A DNA stretch of 64,000 nucleotides from positions 338,241,010 through 338,305,009 of the forward strand of contig NC_053392.1 of assembly GCF_905171765.1 (NCBI RefSeq), read 5' to 3'. The DNA comes from Bufo bufo. Its lineage: Eukaryota; Chordata; Amphibia; Anura; Bufonidae. Shown here piece after piece: positions 22,661 to 35,409 of this stretch (positions are counted from its first letter, which is position 1; each line of letters starts with the position of its first letter). The position numbers were made by a program, and so were the translations under genes. The notes beneath the pieces are model-generated. The model searched no databases. It was not told the origin of the DNA and was given only the letters and a program-made list of their open reading frames with translations.

Positions 22661-24038
22661 CCTTGATCACCCCTGATCACCCTATATAGACTCCCTGATC
22701 ACCCCCCCTGTCATTGATCACCCCCCTGTCATTGATAACCCCCTGTATGGCTCCATTCAGAGGTCCGTATGAATTTTACGGATCCACTAATAGATGGATC
22801 GGATCCGCAAAACACATACGGACGTCTGAATGGAGCCTTACAGGGGAGTGATCAATGACGGAGGTGATCACCCCATATAGACTCCCTGATCACCCCCCTG
22901 TCATTGATCACCCCCCTGTAAGGCTGCATTCAGATGTCCGTATGATTTTTACGGATCCACTGATAGATGGATCGGATCCGCAAAACGCATACGGACGTCT
23001 GAATGGAGCCTTACAGGGGAGTGATCAATGACGGAGGTGATCACCCCATATAGACTCCCTGATCACCCCCCTGTCATTGATCACCCCCCTGTCATTGATC
23101 ACCCCCCTGTAAGGCTGCATTCAGATGTCCGTATGATTTTTACGGATACACTGATAGATGGATCGGATCCGCAAAACGCATACGGACGTCTGAATGGAGC
23201 CTTACAGGGGAGTGATCAATGACGGAGGTGATCACCCCATTTAGACTCCCTGATCACCCCCCTGTCATTGATCACCCCCTGTCATTGATCACCCCCCTGT
23301 CACTGATCACCCCCCTGTCAGGCTGCATTCAGATGTCCGTATGATTTTTACGGATCCACTGATAGATGGATCGGATCCGCAAAACGCATACGGACTTCTG
23401 AATGGAGCCTTACAGGGGAGTGATCAATGACGGAGGTGATCACCCCATATAGACTCCCTGATCACCCCCTGTCATTGATCACCCCCCTGTAAGGCTGCAT
23501 TCAGATATCCGTATGATTTTTACGGATCCACTGATAGATGGATCGAATCCGCAAAATGCATACGGATGTCTGAATGGAGCCTTACAGGGGAGTGATCAAT
23601 GACGGAGGTGATCACCCCCTGTCATTGATCACCCCCCTGTAAGGCTGCATTCAGATGTCCGTATGATTTTTACGGATCCACTGATACATGGATCGGATCC
23701 GCAAAACACATACGGACATCTGAATGGAGCCTTACAGGGTGGTGATCACCCCATATAGACTCCCTGATCATCCCCCTGTCATTGATCACCCCCCTGTCAT
23801 TGATCACCCCCCTGTCATTGATCACCCCCTTGTAAGGCTGCATTCAGATGTCCGTATGATTTCTACGGATCCACTGATACATGGATCGGATCCGCAAAAC
23901 ACATACGGACATCTGAATGGAGCCTTATAGGGGGGTGATCAATGACAGGGGGGTGATCACCCCATATAGACTCCCTGATCACCCCCCTGTCATTGATCAC
24001 CCCCCTGTCATTGATCACCCCCCTGTAAGGCTCCATTC
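22660..24038. repeat. Satellite array: GATCACCCCCCTGTCATT subrepeats plus an embedded 90 bp inverted repeat
   Basis: About seven units of 150-208 bp. Each has several copies of an 18-20 bp TGATCACCCCCCTGTCAT motif plus a short inverted-repeat cassette that starts GGCTGCATTCAGATGTCCG and ends in its inverse. Cassettes start near 22749, 22922, 23113, 23321, 23493, 23643 and 23836, with a truncated one at 24029. Frames across it give repetitive peptides and are not genes. Confidence 0.88.
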
Positions 24039-26540
24039 AGACATTTTTTTGGCCCAAGTTAGCGGAATTTTTTTTTTTTTTTTTACAAAGTCTCATATTC
24101 CACTAACTTGTGTCAAAAAATAAAATCTCACATGAACTCACCATACCCCTCACGGAATCCAAATGCGTAAAAATGTTTAGACATTTATATTCCAGACTTC
24201 TTCTCACGCTTTAGGGCCCCTGGAATGCCAGGGCAGTATAAATACCCCACATGTAACCCCATTTCGGAAAGAAGACACCCCAAGGTATTCCGTGAGGGGC
24301 ATATTGAGTCCATGAAAGATTTAAATCTTTGTCCCAAGTTAGCGGAAAGGGAGACTTTGTGAGAAAAAAAAAAAATATCAATTTCTGCTAACTTGTGCCA
24401 AAAAAAAAAAATTTCTATGAACTCGCCATGCACCTCATTGAATACCTTGGGGTGTCTTCTTTCCAAAATGGGGTCACATGTGGGGTATTTATACTGCCCT
24501 GGCATTCTAGGGGCCCTAAAGCGTGAGAAGAAGTCTAAGATCCAAATGTCTAAAAATGCCCTCATAAAATGAATGTGGGCCCCTTTGCGCATCTAGGCTG
24601 CAAAAAAGTGTCACACATGTGGTATCGGCGTACTCAGGAGAAGTTGGGCAATGTGTTTTGGGGTGTAATTTTACATATACCCATGCTGGGTGAGATAAAT
24701 AGCTTGGTCAAATGCCAACTTTGTATAAAAAATGGGAAAAGTTGTCTTTTGCCGAGATATTTCTCTCACCCAGCATGAGTATATGTAAAAAGACACCCCA
24801 AAACACATTGCCCAACTTCTCCTGAATACGGCGATACCACATGTGTGACACTTTTTTGCAGCCTAGGTGGGCAAAGGGGCCCACATTCCAAAGAGCACCT
24901 TTAGGATTTCACAGGTCATTTACCTACTTACCACACATTAGGGCCCCTGGAAAATGCCAGGGCAGTATAACTACCCCACAAGTGACCCCATTTTGGAAAG
25001 AAGACACCCCAAGATATTCCGTGAGGGGCATGGCGAGTTCCTAGAATTTTTTATTTTTTGTCACAAGTTAGTGGAAAATGATGATTTTTTATTTTTTATT
25101 TTTTTTACTTACAAAGTCTCATATTCCACTAACTTGTGACAAAAAATAAAAACTTCCATGAACTCACTATGCCCATCACGAAATACCTTGGGGTGTCTTC
25201 TTTCCAAAATGGGGTCACTTGTGGGGTAGTTATACTGCCCTGGCATTCTAGGGGCCCAAATGTGTGGTAAGAAGTTTGAAATAAAAATGTGTAAAAAATG
25301 CCCGGTGAAATCCGAAAGGTGCTCTTTGGAATGTGGGCCCCTTTGCCCACCTAGGCTGCAAAAAAGTGTCACACATGTGGTATCTCCGTACTCAGGAGAA
25401 ATTGGGGAATGTGTTTTGGGGTGTCATTTTACATATACCCATGCTGGGTGAGATAAATATCTTGGCAAAAGACAACTTTTCCCATTTTTTTATACAAAGT
25501 TGGCATTTGACCAAGATATTTATCTCACCCAGCATGGGTATATGTAAAATGACACCCCAAAACACATTCCCCAACTTCTCCTGAGTACAGAGATACCACA
25601 TGTGTGACACTTTTTTGCAGCCTAGGTGGGCAAAGGGGCCCACATTCCAAAGAGCACCTTTAGGATTTCACAGGTCATTTACCTACTTACCACACATTAG
25701 GGCCCCTGGAAAATTCCAGGGCAGTATAACTACCCCACAAGTGACCCCATTTTGGAAAGAAGACACCCCAAGGTATTCCGTGAGGGGCATGGCAAGTTCC
25801 TAGAATTTTTAATTTTTTGTCACAAGTTAGTGAAAAATTATGATTTTTTCTTTTTTTTTACTTACAAAGTCTCATATTCCACTAACTTGTGACAAAAAAT
25901 AAAAACTTCCATGAACTCACTATGCCCATCACGAAATACCTTGGGGTGTCTTCTTTCCAAAATGGGGTCACTTGTGGGGTAGTTATACTGCCCTGGCATT
26001 CTAGGGACCCAAATGTGTGGTAAGAAGTTTGAAATCAAAATGTGTAAAAAATGCCCGGTGAAATCCGAAAGGTGCTCTTTGGAATGTGGGCCCCTTTGCC
26101 CACCTAGGCTGCAAAAAAGTGTCACACATGTGGTATCGCCGTATTCAGGAGAAATTGGGGAATGTGTTTTGGGGTGTCATTTTACATATACCCATGCTGG
26201 GTGAGAGAAATATCTTGGCAAAAGACAACTTTTCCCATTTTTTTTATACAAAGTTGGCATTTTACTAAGATATTTATCTCACCCAGCATGGGTATATGTA
26301 AAATGACACCCCAAAACACATTCCCCAACTTCTCCTGAGTACGGAGATACCACATGTGTGACACTTTTTTGCAGCCTAGGTGGGCAAAGGGGCCCACATT
26401 TCAAAGAGCACCTTTAGGATTTCACCGGCCATTTTTTACAGAATTTGATTTCAAACTCCTTACCACACATTTGGGCCCCTAGAATGCCAAGGCAGTATAA
26501 CTACCCCACAAGTGACCCCATTTTGGAAAGAAGAGCAAAA
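24039..26540. repeat. Tandem array of about 755 bp palindromic units
   Basis: Two marker blocks alternate in orientation. Block A (TTGGGGTGTCTTCTTTCC) is reversed at about 24446, 25178 and 25937 and forward at about 24278, 25010 and 25765. Block B (GGGCCCCTTTGC...AGTGTCACACATGTGG) is in one orientation at about 24571, 25331 and 26082 and inverted at about 24840, 25598 and 26352. Each unit is thus a palindrome, and palindromes are repeated head to tail about three times. The reading frames recur on both strands and look non-coding. Confidence 0.9.
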
Positions 26541-26641
26541 TGTACTGTGTTTTCCAGTTCAAGACTGTGAAGGAGACTTGGTGACTCTCTACATACAGTG
26601 CGGCCCATAATTATTCATACCCCTGGCAAATTTTGACTTAA

Positions 26642-27056
26642 AGGGATTCTGTCACCTCTCATAACACAAATTCAGATTTTAAACCAGTCATGCTCCACAG
26701 TTTACCTTGAATCGGCTGTGCTGTTCTATATTGTAATCCGTCCAGTAGTTTTGCAGAAAAACAACTTTTATAATTATGCAAATTAACCCTGAAGGTGCCC
26801 AGAGGGGCGTTATGTTCCCCTTTGTGTGCCCAGTAACGCCCCTCTTACAGTGCCCAAAATGCCTTCCTCCAGAATCCCTAACCGCCCACAGCGTCTCATC
26901 CCTCTCCTCCCCCTCCCTGACGGCCGAGCGAAGTCTCGCACAGACGCAGTACCCACTGAGGGCTGCGCCAGTGCGATTTGCTGGAGACTGAGGGAAGAGC
27001 GAGCATCGGACGTCACTGGGCTCGGCGCATGCCCAGTGACGACGATGAAGCTCCTG
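26642..27056. mobile_element. Left half of a palindromic TTAA-target element
   Basis: It starts AGGGATTCTGTCACCTCTC directly after TTAA in the Tc1 terminal repeat. It shares the AGGGxTTCTGTCACC style of end with the foldback at 8247. The start of the second arm (GCGCATGCCCAGTGACG) is present, but the right arm is missing. It abuts a 93 bp array at 27057. Confidence 0.65.
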
Positions 27057-28367
27057 AACAGGCCACTGTCAGATATTTTTAGGCCCCGGCACCCAGACAG
27101 AGGAGAGAGGTCCCATAGCAGAGAATCAGGCTTCATGTCACCCACCACTGGAACAGGCCACTGTCAGATATTTAGGCCCCGGCACCCAGACAGAGGAGAG
27201 AGGTCCCATATCAGAGAATCAGTCTTCATGTCATAGCAGAGAATCAGGCTTCATGTCACCCACCACTGGAACAGGCCACTGTCAGATATTTTTAGGCCCC
27301 GGCACCCAGACAGAGGAGAGAGGTCCCATAGCAGAGAATCAGGCTTCAGGTAACCCACCACTGTAAAAGGCCACTGTCAGATATTTAGGCCCCGGCACCC
27401 AGACAGAGGAGAGAGGTCCCATTGCAGAGAATCAGGCTTCATGTCACCCACCACTGGAACAGGCCACTGTCAGATATTTAGGCCCCGGCACCCAGACAGA
27501 GGAGAGAGGTCCCATTGCAGAGAATCAGGCTTCATGTCACCCACCACTGTAACAGGCCACTGTCAGATATTTAGGCCCCGGCACCCAGACAGAGGAGAGA
27601 GGTCCCATTGCAGAGAATCAGGCTTAATGTCACCCACCACTGGAACAGGCCACTGTCAGATATTTAGGCCCCGGCACCCAGACAGAGGAGAGAGGTCCCA
27701 TTGCAGAGAATCAGGCTTCATGTCACCCACCACTGGAACAGGCCACTGTCAGATATTTAGGCCCCGGCACCCAGACAGTGGAGAGAGGTCCCATAGCAGA
27801 GAATCAGGCTTCATGTCACCCACCACTGTAACAGGCCACTGTCAGATATTTAGGCCCCTGCACCCAGACAGAGGAGAGAGGTCCCATTGCAGAGAATCAA
27901 GCTTCATGTCACCCACCACTGGAACAGGCCACTGTCAGATATTTAGGCCCCGGCACCCAGACAGAGAAGAGAGGTCCCATTGCAGAGAATCAGGCTTCAT
28001 GTCACCCACCACTGGAACAGGCCACTGTCAGATATTTAGGCCCTGGCACCCAGACAGAGGAGAGAGGTCCCATTGCAGAGAATCAGACTTCATGTCACCC
28101 ACCACTGGAACAGGCCACTGTCAGATATCTAGGCCCCGGCACCCAGACAGAGGAGAGAGGTCCCATAGCAGAGAATCAGGCTTCATGTCACCCACCACTG
28201 GAACAGGCCACTGTCAGATATTTAGGCCCCGGCACCCAGACAGAGAAGAGAAGTCCCATTGCAAAGAATCAGGCTTCATGTCACTCACCACTGGAACAGG
28301 CCACTGTCAGATATCTAGGCCCCGGCACCCAGACAGAGGAGAGAGGTCCCATAGCAGAGATTCAGGC
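27057..28367. repeat. 93 bp minisatellite array (about 14 units)
   Basis: Units start ACAGGCCACTGTCAGATATT, pass through CCCCGGCACCCAGACAGAGG and end near CACCCACCACTGGA. Most are 93 bp and a few differ by indels. Because 93 is a multiple of three and the unit lacks a stop in one frame, a 317-codon frame at 27441-28394 is open by chance. It is probably the 3' non-coding part of the minus-strand hAT transposon, since the array resumes at 36367 right beside hAT sequence. Confidence 0.9.
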
Positions 28368-28566
28368 ATGGGCGTGTCTGTTTCCTGCAGCTGAGGTAGA
28401 AGGTGTGTGTGCAGCAGCTCCTTGAGACTTCCACCTCGTTAAGGCCCCAGGGAGATTTTTCATCACCTTAATCCCCTGGGAGGGACCAGGCTTGTGGGGA
28501 GGTTTTCCACCTTTCTCCCCAGCCCAGGCCCTGCCTCTCCCTAGGGAGCTGGTAGGGGCCTGGGCT

Positions 28567-31500
28567 ATGCGCTCAGGCAAGGCCCAGGATCCTGCTTCCC
28601 GGGGTAGGCCGGCGGGAGGTAGGGGAGGCGAGTTACCGGCCTCTGCTCCATCTTCCGCTCCGGGGGTCAGAAGATCAAGCAGGGGTCATGTGGAGGTGGC
28701 CCCCAAGGGTGATGCTGTGAAGACCACCAGCCAGTCCGGGAGGGTGGACAGTAACTCTCCAAGAGGCGAGTGGAGAGGCGAGTGGAGTGCTCCTGGAGGT
28801 GGGCTGGGAGCGGTGGAAGCTGACTGGGGCAACATGAGGCCTCAGGAGGCAGTCACCACATACAGCTCCCGTATCACGGCCTACCTCCGGGAGTATGATG
28901 AAACTGGAAAGCTGCTAAAAAGACTCAGGAATGAGTTAAAGCTAGAAAGAGTCAAGGCAAGCAAAGCCTCCAAGATTAAGAGGCCAGAGATTTCGGCCAG
29001 GATTAAAAACCTAAAAGAAGAGATACAACTACAAGAAGCAAGAAGGATGGTTATCCTGAAGGGTAGTGGCCCCTTTCAAGAGAAGCTAAAGAATGAGGAA
29101 AGGTTCTCTGAGATGGCCCAGGCAAGGCAGTCCTGGGAGGAAGAGCCAGAGGAAGACCTGGGGGAGCAGACTCTGGAAGCAAGCCTGCCAGCGGGGCAGA
29201 GATGCCAGCAAACGAATCTGCCCCCCGCGAGTTCAGAGGAGGACTACAGCGAGAGCAACCCGAGAATCCGAGAAGAAGGGTTTGTTTTTGGTGACGATCT
29301 GTTGGAGGAGGATCCAATAGGCAAAAATCATAACAAGGCAAAGAAGACTTCACTAGAGGTGAGATATGTGTATGTGCCTCACCAGCTGTTTTCCGGGCCG
29401 ACTGCAGGGTCGACTCGGGACGCAGCACCCACTAACCCCCCTAGCACGATCTCTGTAGTGGTACCGGAGCGCGGGAGTGGGGAGAGGAAAGGAGCTAAGA
29501 TGGAGTCGAACGCCGTCCTCGCTTGCGGTAGCGAGGGCGGCGAAGAGAGGGAGGAGCTAGACAGGAAGGTTTCGGCAGAGAAGGGGGGGCGTGGCCGAGC
29601 GTCCACGGTAGCGCTGGGTAAGTGCACAGTGGAGGTGCGGCGGTATGGGGGGGATGCCATCACCCCCCTGTTGCAGTTGATATCGGGTCCCCTGCTTTAC
29701 CTGCCCTTGGTGGCTCCGCTGCGCCTGTGTTGGGGGCAGGGGGCACCTGTGGACACGCCCATAGGAATGTCTGTGGGCGAGGGTGGGCGGAGCGGGATCC
29801 CGGTGGCTGGAGTGTGTGTGGCTGGGTGCAGTGGTGCCACAAGCCGGCTGCAGGCAGCAGGAAGGAAAAGTCCAGCAAGACACAACAGACAGGACAATAA
29901 AGGAAAAGGGAAAACAATGAAACCTGCCAAAAAGTCTTGGAAAAAACTGGCCACCGCATATAAAGTTTTTAGGGCGGTGGACTCTGCTGCATCCCCTCAA
30001 TCCTCCCTTGGTACAGGGGGGGGGGTGAGGAGGATTGTAACAGAGGCGCAAATACACCTGCCAGCCAATGAGGCCGAGGATACAGCCACAAAAGCTGTGG
30101 AGGCTGAGGCTGTGCTGCCAATCGCACCAGAGGTTCCTATTATCCCCACTGGTCCAGCAGTATGTGTGGGGGGGGGACAATGAAATAGTGATGGCCACCG
30201 CAGAGGTGGGTCCCCTGGGTGAAAGTGATAAAAGTATTGAGATGTTTAATGTTGGGGCTGTTGTCCCGGATCCTGTGGGGGGGGAGGGGGGGAGTTGGGG
30301 AGGCCATCCGCTGTAAAAGTGGCGGGGTCCCCCCGTGTGCCCCCCTCAGGGGGGTCCGGCGTGACAGTTGTAACAGGTGGGGGGGAGCCGGTTCTGCTGC
30401 CCCTCCTGCGTCCGGGGCGCCTGGCAGAATTTATGCCTGTCTGGCTGCGGCCGTGGGGGGGGGGGGAGGGGCTGGCCTCTTTGGCTTCCTCACTCTCAGG
30501 GTCTGGTAATGGTGACTTGCAGCGGCGACTGCTGGAGGCCCTCAAAAAGGGGGAGAGCTCCTTTTCCGTAGAGGGGAAGAAGGTGGAATGTTCATTCTGG
30601 CTCAACAGACATGGCGTTCGAGCCTTCCAAGAACAGAACGGGGGCGAGACCACCTGGTCTTCACCCACAACCGGCCCTGGAGTCAGACGGAATGTGATCT
30701 GTCTCAAGTGGAGTAGCGATGAAGCTTGCCCTACTAGGAAGAGGGTAGTGGAGCTCCTGCTTGGGATGGGTTTCAAGGCAACCGACATCTTTGCCTTGAT
30801 CCATCCTTTTGGCTCCAAGGAGTTTGACATCAGCTTTGTCCGGCCGGAGGGGCTTGAGCTCTTCTGGTCCGGATATGAGCTGGTGAAGAACATGCCGGAC
30901 TGGCGTGGTTTTGTTGCAAAAGCGATAACCCGCCAGAGTGAGGTCAAGAGAGTGACCGTGCTGACCCGTAACGAGTCTCTCTCTTGTATTGACATCATGA
31001 CCTGGCTGGGTAGGTACAGAGAGGTCCAGGGAATACCAGCTAAAAACCTGGACAAGTTTGGCATTTGGTCGGGTGCCTGGACGTTTAATATCAAGCTTAA
31101 GCGTCTGGGCTGTTTCCCACATTCCATCATCTGCCTTTATTGGCCGAGACAGGATCTTGGTTTTCTAAAGGGGGCAGCCTAAGCTCTGTCACAAGTGCGG
31201 CACCCCCACACACTTCAGCGCCAGCTGCCAAGTGCAGAAGTGCACGTTGTGTGGGGGGACAGGTCATCTAGCTGCATCTTGTGAGGAGATTAGATGCAAC
31301 CTGTGTGGGGAGCTCGGGCACCCCTTCAGTCGCTCTCCTCTCTCTGAGGCCAATGCGGCCCGAGCTCATGCAGGAGCGGGCCGGGAGGTCCCTTCGGCTG
31401 AGGCGGGTGCTGACAAAGGCAGTGGAGTTAAGGGGTCAGTGAGGAACCAGAACAACCCGTCCCGGCAGAGGCGGAGAGAGAGGCGTCAGGCGGAGAGGGA

Positions 31501-32066
31501 GGGGGGAAGAACCCTGTCCTGGGGTGATGCCCGCTCCTTCCTAAACGACTGCCCCTCTTGAATCCGAGACCCTAGGGGGCAGCCAGCTGGAGGAGGAGAT
31601 TGAGAGACTGGATCGGGCCAAAGTGACTCTGTCCTCGCACTACGAAAGTTCTGCAGAGGGTAGTAGGGCAGAGTCCCAAAGTAGACAGAAACGGCGTACT
31701 AAAAAAAGATCTAGCCCGACCAAAATTGCCAGGGAAGGTGTAACTGGCCCCCCTCTGGAGCTCTCCAACCGGTACCTCATCTTGGATGAGACCTCTGCCT
31801 CCTCTGCTGAGGAGGGGGTTAAAGGTGAGGGGCCGGGGGCGAAGGAGGGAGAGCCTTCAGGGGGCCCCGTGCCCCCCTCTGGTGGGGATGCAAGGTCCTC
31901 AGGAGGGGTGGCAAAACCGGGCCCTGAGACTGAGAAAGTCAAGAGTGGTGGTCAGAGGGAGGTGGTGGTGGCAGAGATGGATACCACTATCTCCCTCAAG
32001 AGAGGTCGTGCTGCTGTACAAGGCAGCCCCGGGAGGGGGGAGAAGAATGGGAAGAAGGCCGTCTAA
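28567..32066 (+). pseudogene. LINE ORF1: coiled coil, gag-like domain, three CCHC knuckles (broken)
   Basis: RNA-binding protein of the LINE particle. The first frame opens upstream at 28492 and has its first ATG at 28567. A coiled-coil-like segment (ETGKLLKRLRNELKLER) lies at about 28894-29050. A TGA at 30181-30183 interrupts it, and the same frame reopens by 30295. The domain at 30670-31160 (SSDEACPTRKRVVELLLGMGF) resembles the gag-like ORF1 domain of Tx1-type LINEs. A frameshift at the G-run near 31168-31176 precedes three CX2CX4HX4C knuckles at 31187-31335; the last has serine where the final cysteine is expected. A stop at 31559-31561 and another frame change precede the tail to 32066. 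At least three lesions. Confidence 0.8.
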
Positions 32067-32080
32067 TTTAATTACTCTTT

Positions 32081-35000
32081 ATGGCGGTACCCGCTCTGCT
32101 GACTCTGGCGACCATTAATGTCGCCAGCATTAAGTCGGATGAGGCTCGTTTCACAGCCTTCAATTTTCTCAGCCGTGTTGAAGCTGATATTTTGTTTTTG
32201 CAAAAGACCAGGCTGCCAGATTTGGCAGCGATTTATAAAGCCAAGAGGGAGTGGAGACCGGGGCCCTCCTACTGGTCTCTTGCGGCTGAGTCGTATAGCG
32301 GAGTGGCGGTCCTTTTTACCGCACCGGTAGAATGCCGACGAGTAATTGAATTAGAAATGGGGAGGTGTTTGATCTTGGATATCCTCATGAAGGGACAGGA
32401 ACGGCGCCTGATCAATATCTACGGGCCCCAGTCCAGGTGGGACAGGAAATGTCTCTTTATGAGGATTAAGCCTTTCCTTTTTACAAGCCGGCAGGTGGTT
32501 TTTGGTGGGGACTTTAATACTGTCACAAGGCCCCAAGACAGGGGAGGCACCAGAAACCAGCTGACTTATGATAGTATTTTTCTGAACAGAGTAGCTAGTG
32601 AGGCTCGTCTGGAGGATGTCCACATTAGGCATACCCCAGGCCACGGGGGTTTCACATTCTATAGAGGTAGTCAGATCAGGTCTAGAATAGATAGGTTTTA
32701 TTTGAAGGAGGAGGCTACCTTTTCGCCCTTAAGGGTTGTGGAGGTGGAATTCTCTGATCACTGTTTGATTATGTTTTCTCTGAATATTTCAGAATCCCCC
32801 CAAATGGGAAGAGGTTATTGGAAGCTGAATTCGGGTGTCTTGGAGGAAGCAGAGGTGAGACAATCCTTTGAGGACTTCCTTCAGAGTCAGGTACCTTTAC
32901 TGGATCTCTGTGATACTAAGTCAGAGTGGTGGGAGATATTCAAAGATCGAGCTGCAAAGTTCTTCCGCCGGCTCTCGAGCCTCAGGTCCATGGACAGGTA
33001 CCGCCTGTATCAGGGTCTGAGGAGGAAACTCGAGCATCTGGTCTCGACTGGTGGTAAACGCGAGGATATCTCCAGGGTGAAATCTTTGCTCAAGAGGTGC
33101 CAGTATAATAGGCACACATCTTTAGTTTTTGAGAGGGACTTCAGGAGGTACCGCTCGCCCGACCCGTACAGAAATTGTAAGATGTCAGTGACGAGTAAGT
33201 TAATAACAGGACTGGTCGATAGTACGGGATCTCTGAGCAGGTCCAGATCAGGGATCCTGGAAGTCGTTAGATCCTTTTACTCGTGCCTCTTGGGGAGGAG
33301 GGATCTGGATCGGGACAGGATGTCGGCTTTCCTGGCTGGGGTCACCCCTAAGTCAGGAGCTCACCTCTCTTTTGATGGTTTAGTAGAAGAGATCAGGAAG
33401 GAGGAAGTTAGCCTGGCGGTGGAAGGGTTAGCTCTGAAGAAGTCGCCAGGCCCGGATGGCTTAACATCCGAGTTTTATAAGACCTTTAAGGACTCTTTAT
33501 GTCCCCTCTTGACTGAGGTATTCAATGAGTGTTTATCCTCGGGCACTCTGCCTCGGTCAATGAGGAGGTCAGCTCTTATCCTTCTATCAAAGGGTAAAGA
33601 TCCGAGCCGTATTGAGAACTGGCGTCCCATAGCACTTCTTAATACGGACAGAATGATTCTGGCCAAGATACTTTTTAAAGGCTGGTAAAATTTGCACCCC
33701 AACTCCTTTCGGTGGCTCAGCATTGCTCGGTTCCAGGCCGCAGCACTTTTAGTGCTGTACTCGGTGTCCGAGAGGCAGTGGAACAGAGTAGAGCAGGCTA
33801 CTGGAGGGGGTACATGCTGTCCTTAGATCAAGCAAAGGCGTTTGATCGGGTGAACCATAAGTACCTCTGGTCGGTCCTTCTGAAGTATAGCCTGCCGGGG
33901 GGGTTTGTCGATTGGTTAAAGATCTTGTATGCAGGGGCAGAGAGTTTCCCGCTTGTGAACGGTTGGTCTGGCTGCCCTTTTGAGGTTGGGTCTGGCGTCC
34001 GCCAGGGTTGTCCTTTGAGCCCGCTTTTATACGTGTTTGCGATTGATCCCTTTCTTAAGCGGATCGATCGTGGACCGTTGGCGGGAGTCGGGATGGATCG
34101 GGCGGCGCCGGAAACCACTCTGAGGGTAGTAGCGTACGCTGACGATGTCACCATTTTCGTATCCTCGAGAGAGGAGGCGGAGTACGTGATGTCTGAAGTG
34201 GATCGCTACTTGGAGGCATCCGGGTCCATGATCAATCGGGATAAGTGTGAGAGTCTCTGGCTGGGAGGGGGTGATCCAGTTTTTGATCTCCCGGACACCC
34301 TCCCAGGGCCCAAGTCGTCAGCCAAAGTCCTAGGCATCCATTTTGGCCATGGGGATTATCCCACTCAAAATTGGGACGACAGGCTTAAGATCGCTGCTCA
34401 GAAGGTCGACCAGTGGAAGGGTTGGTCTTTGACCCTCAGGGAAAGGGTAAACCTGATCAAGGCCTACTTACTCCCTTTGCTTATCTATTTGGGTAGCGTG
34501 TGTATCTTGCCAGAGCCTCTCTGGACTAGGGTTTATAGTCTGTTCTTCCAGCTCTTATGGGGGAATAGACTGAACCTGATCAAGAGAGAAGTGACTTACT
34601 GCACGAGGAGACTAGGAGGCTTATCTATGGTCAACCCCGTGGTGTTTCTTGTAAACACCTTTGTTAAAGCGAATCTGGCGAACCTCTGGATGGAGAGGGC
34701 TTCTCCGTGGGTAGTCTCCTGCCGGGGGTGGTTTCGGCCTTTCTTCCAGGAATGGGAGACAGGAGGGCAAGTGAAGGACTTACGTACGCCTCACGGATAT
34801 CTTCCGACTTACGTCACCCTGATTCTGAAGGTGATCCGCCGGTGGGGTTTGGGGGTGAGGAAGATCAGGACTCTGTCAAGGAGGTCCCTTGACGAGAGAG
34901 TCTTGTTGTCCCACTTCCAGAAGCCCCTGGTCCTCAGGGATTGCCCAAGCCGGGATCTAGACAAGGGATTACAGTTGCTAAATTCTGCAAGGATCCCCTT

Positions 35001-35409
35001 GAAGTTTTGGGACTTGGCTTGGTGCTGCTTTCACGGGAGGCTGTATGTGAGGGACAACTTGAAGTACAGGAACTCTGATGAAAGGGGTTGTCCCCGGGAG
35101 GAGTGTGGCTCCATACTGGAAAGTATGGATCACTTCCTGCTTCAGTGTCCCTTTAATACAGAGGTATACCAACGGGTAGGAGCTTCCATTGGCTGGCCTA
35201 GGCTAGCTAGCCTCTCCTACGCGGAGTGGGCTTATGGAGTGCTCAGAGACATTGGTAGAAGGGACCCGTGCACATGTTTTTTAGTCAGTATAGTGGTTAG
35301 GTTCTACACGTGGAATGCACGGTGCTTAGTTTCAACGCAGCAGAAAGTCCTCCCAGTGGACGAGGTATGTAGGAACATTCTGGGTGACCTGGTGAAGGTG
35401 CGTTCTTAG
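32081..35409 (+). pseudogene. LINE ORF2: endonuclease and reverse transcriptase (one frameshift)
   Basis: Would nick the target and copy the LINE RNA in place. The ATG at 32081 follows ORF1 by 14 bases. Endonuclease motifs run from LATINVASIKS (start) through GGDFNT to FSDHCLIMFS at about 32750. The RT begins with KKSPGPDGLTSEFYK and NWRPIALLN. A single frameshift at about 33672-33688 moves the frame. RT then continues with DQAKAFDRVNHKYLW, SGVRQGCPLSPLLY and YADD at 34135-34146. A Cys/His motif (CPREECGS...DHFLLQC) lies at about 35087-35150. The stop is at 35407-35409. Apart from the frameshift it looks complete, so decay is slight. Confidence 0.9.

Noticed and set aside
24185..26397. Several 60-135 codon frames repeated on both strands
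   Set aside because: Mirror-image translations of the palindromic array, with no homology that I recognise.
22660..28367. Regular repeats with spacing that might suggest a CRISPR-like array
   Set aside because: The units are contiguous minisatellites or palindromes without unique spacers, in a clearly eukaryotic transposon setting.
31640..31942. Minus-strand frame opposite LINE ORF1, and similar shadows at 29379-30198 and 30246-31130
   Set aside because: Antisense to a frame with recognisable LINE domains; GC-rich sequence keeps the opposite strand open.
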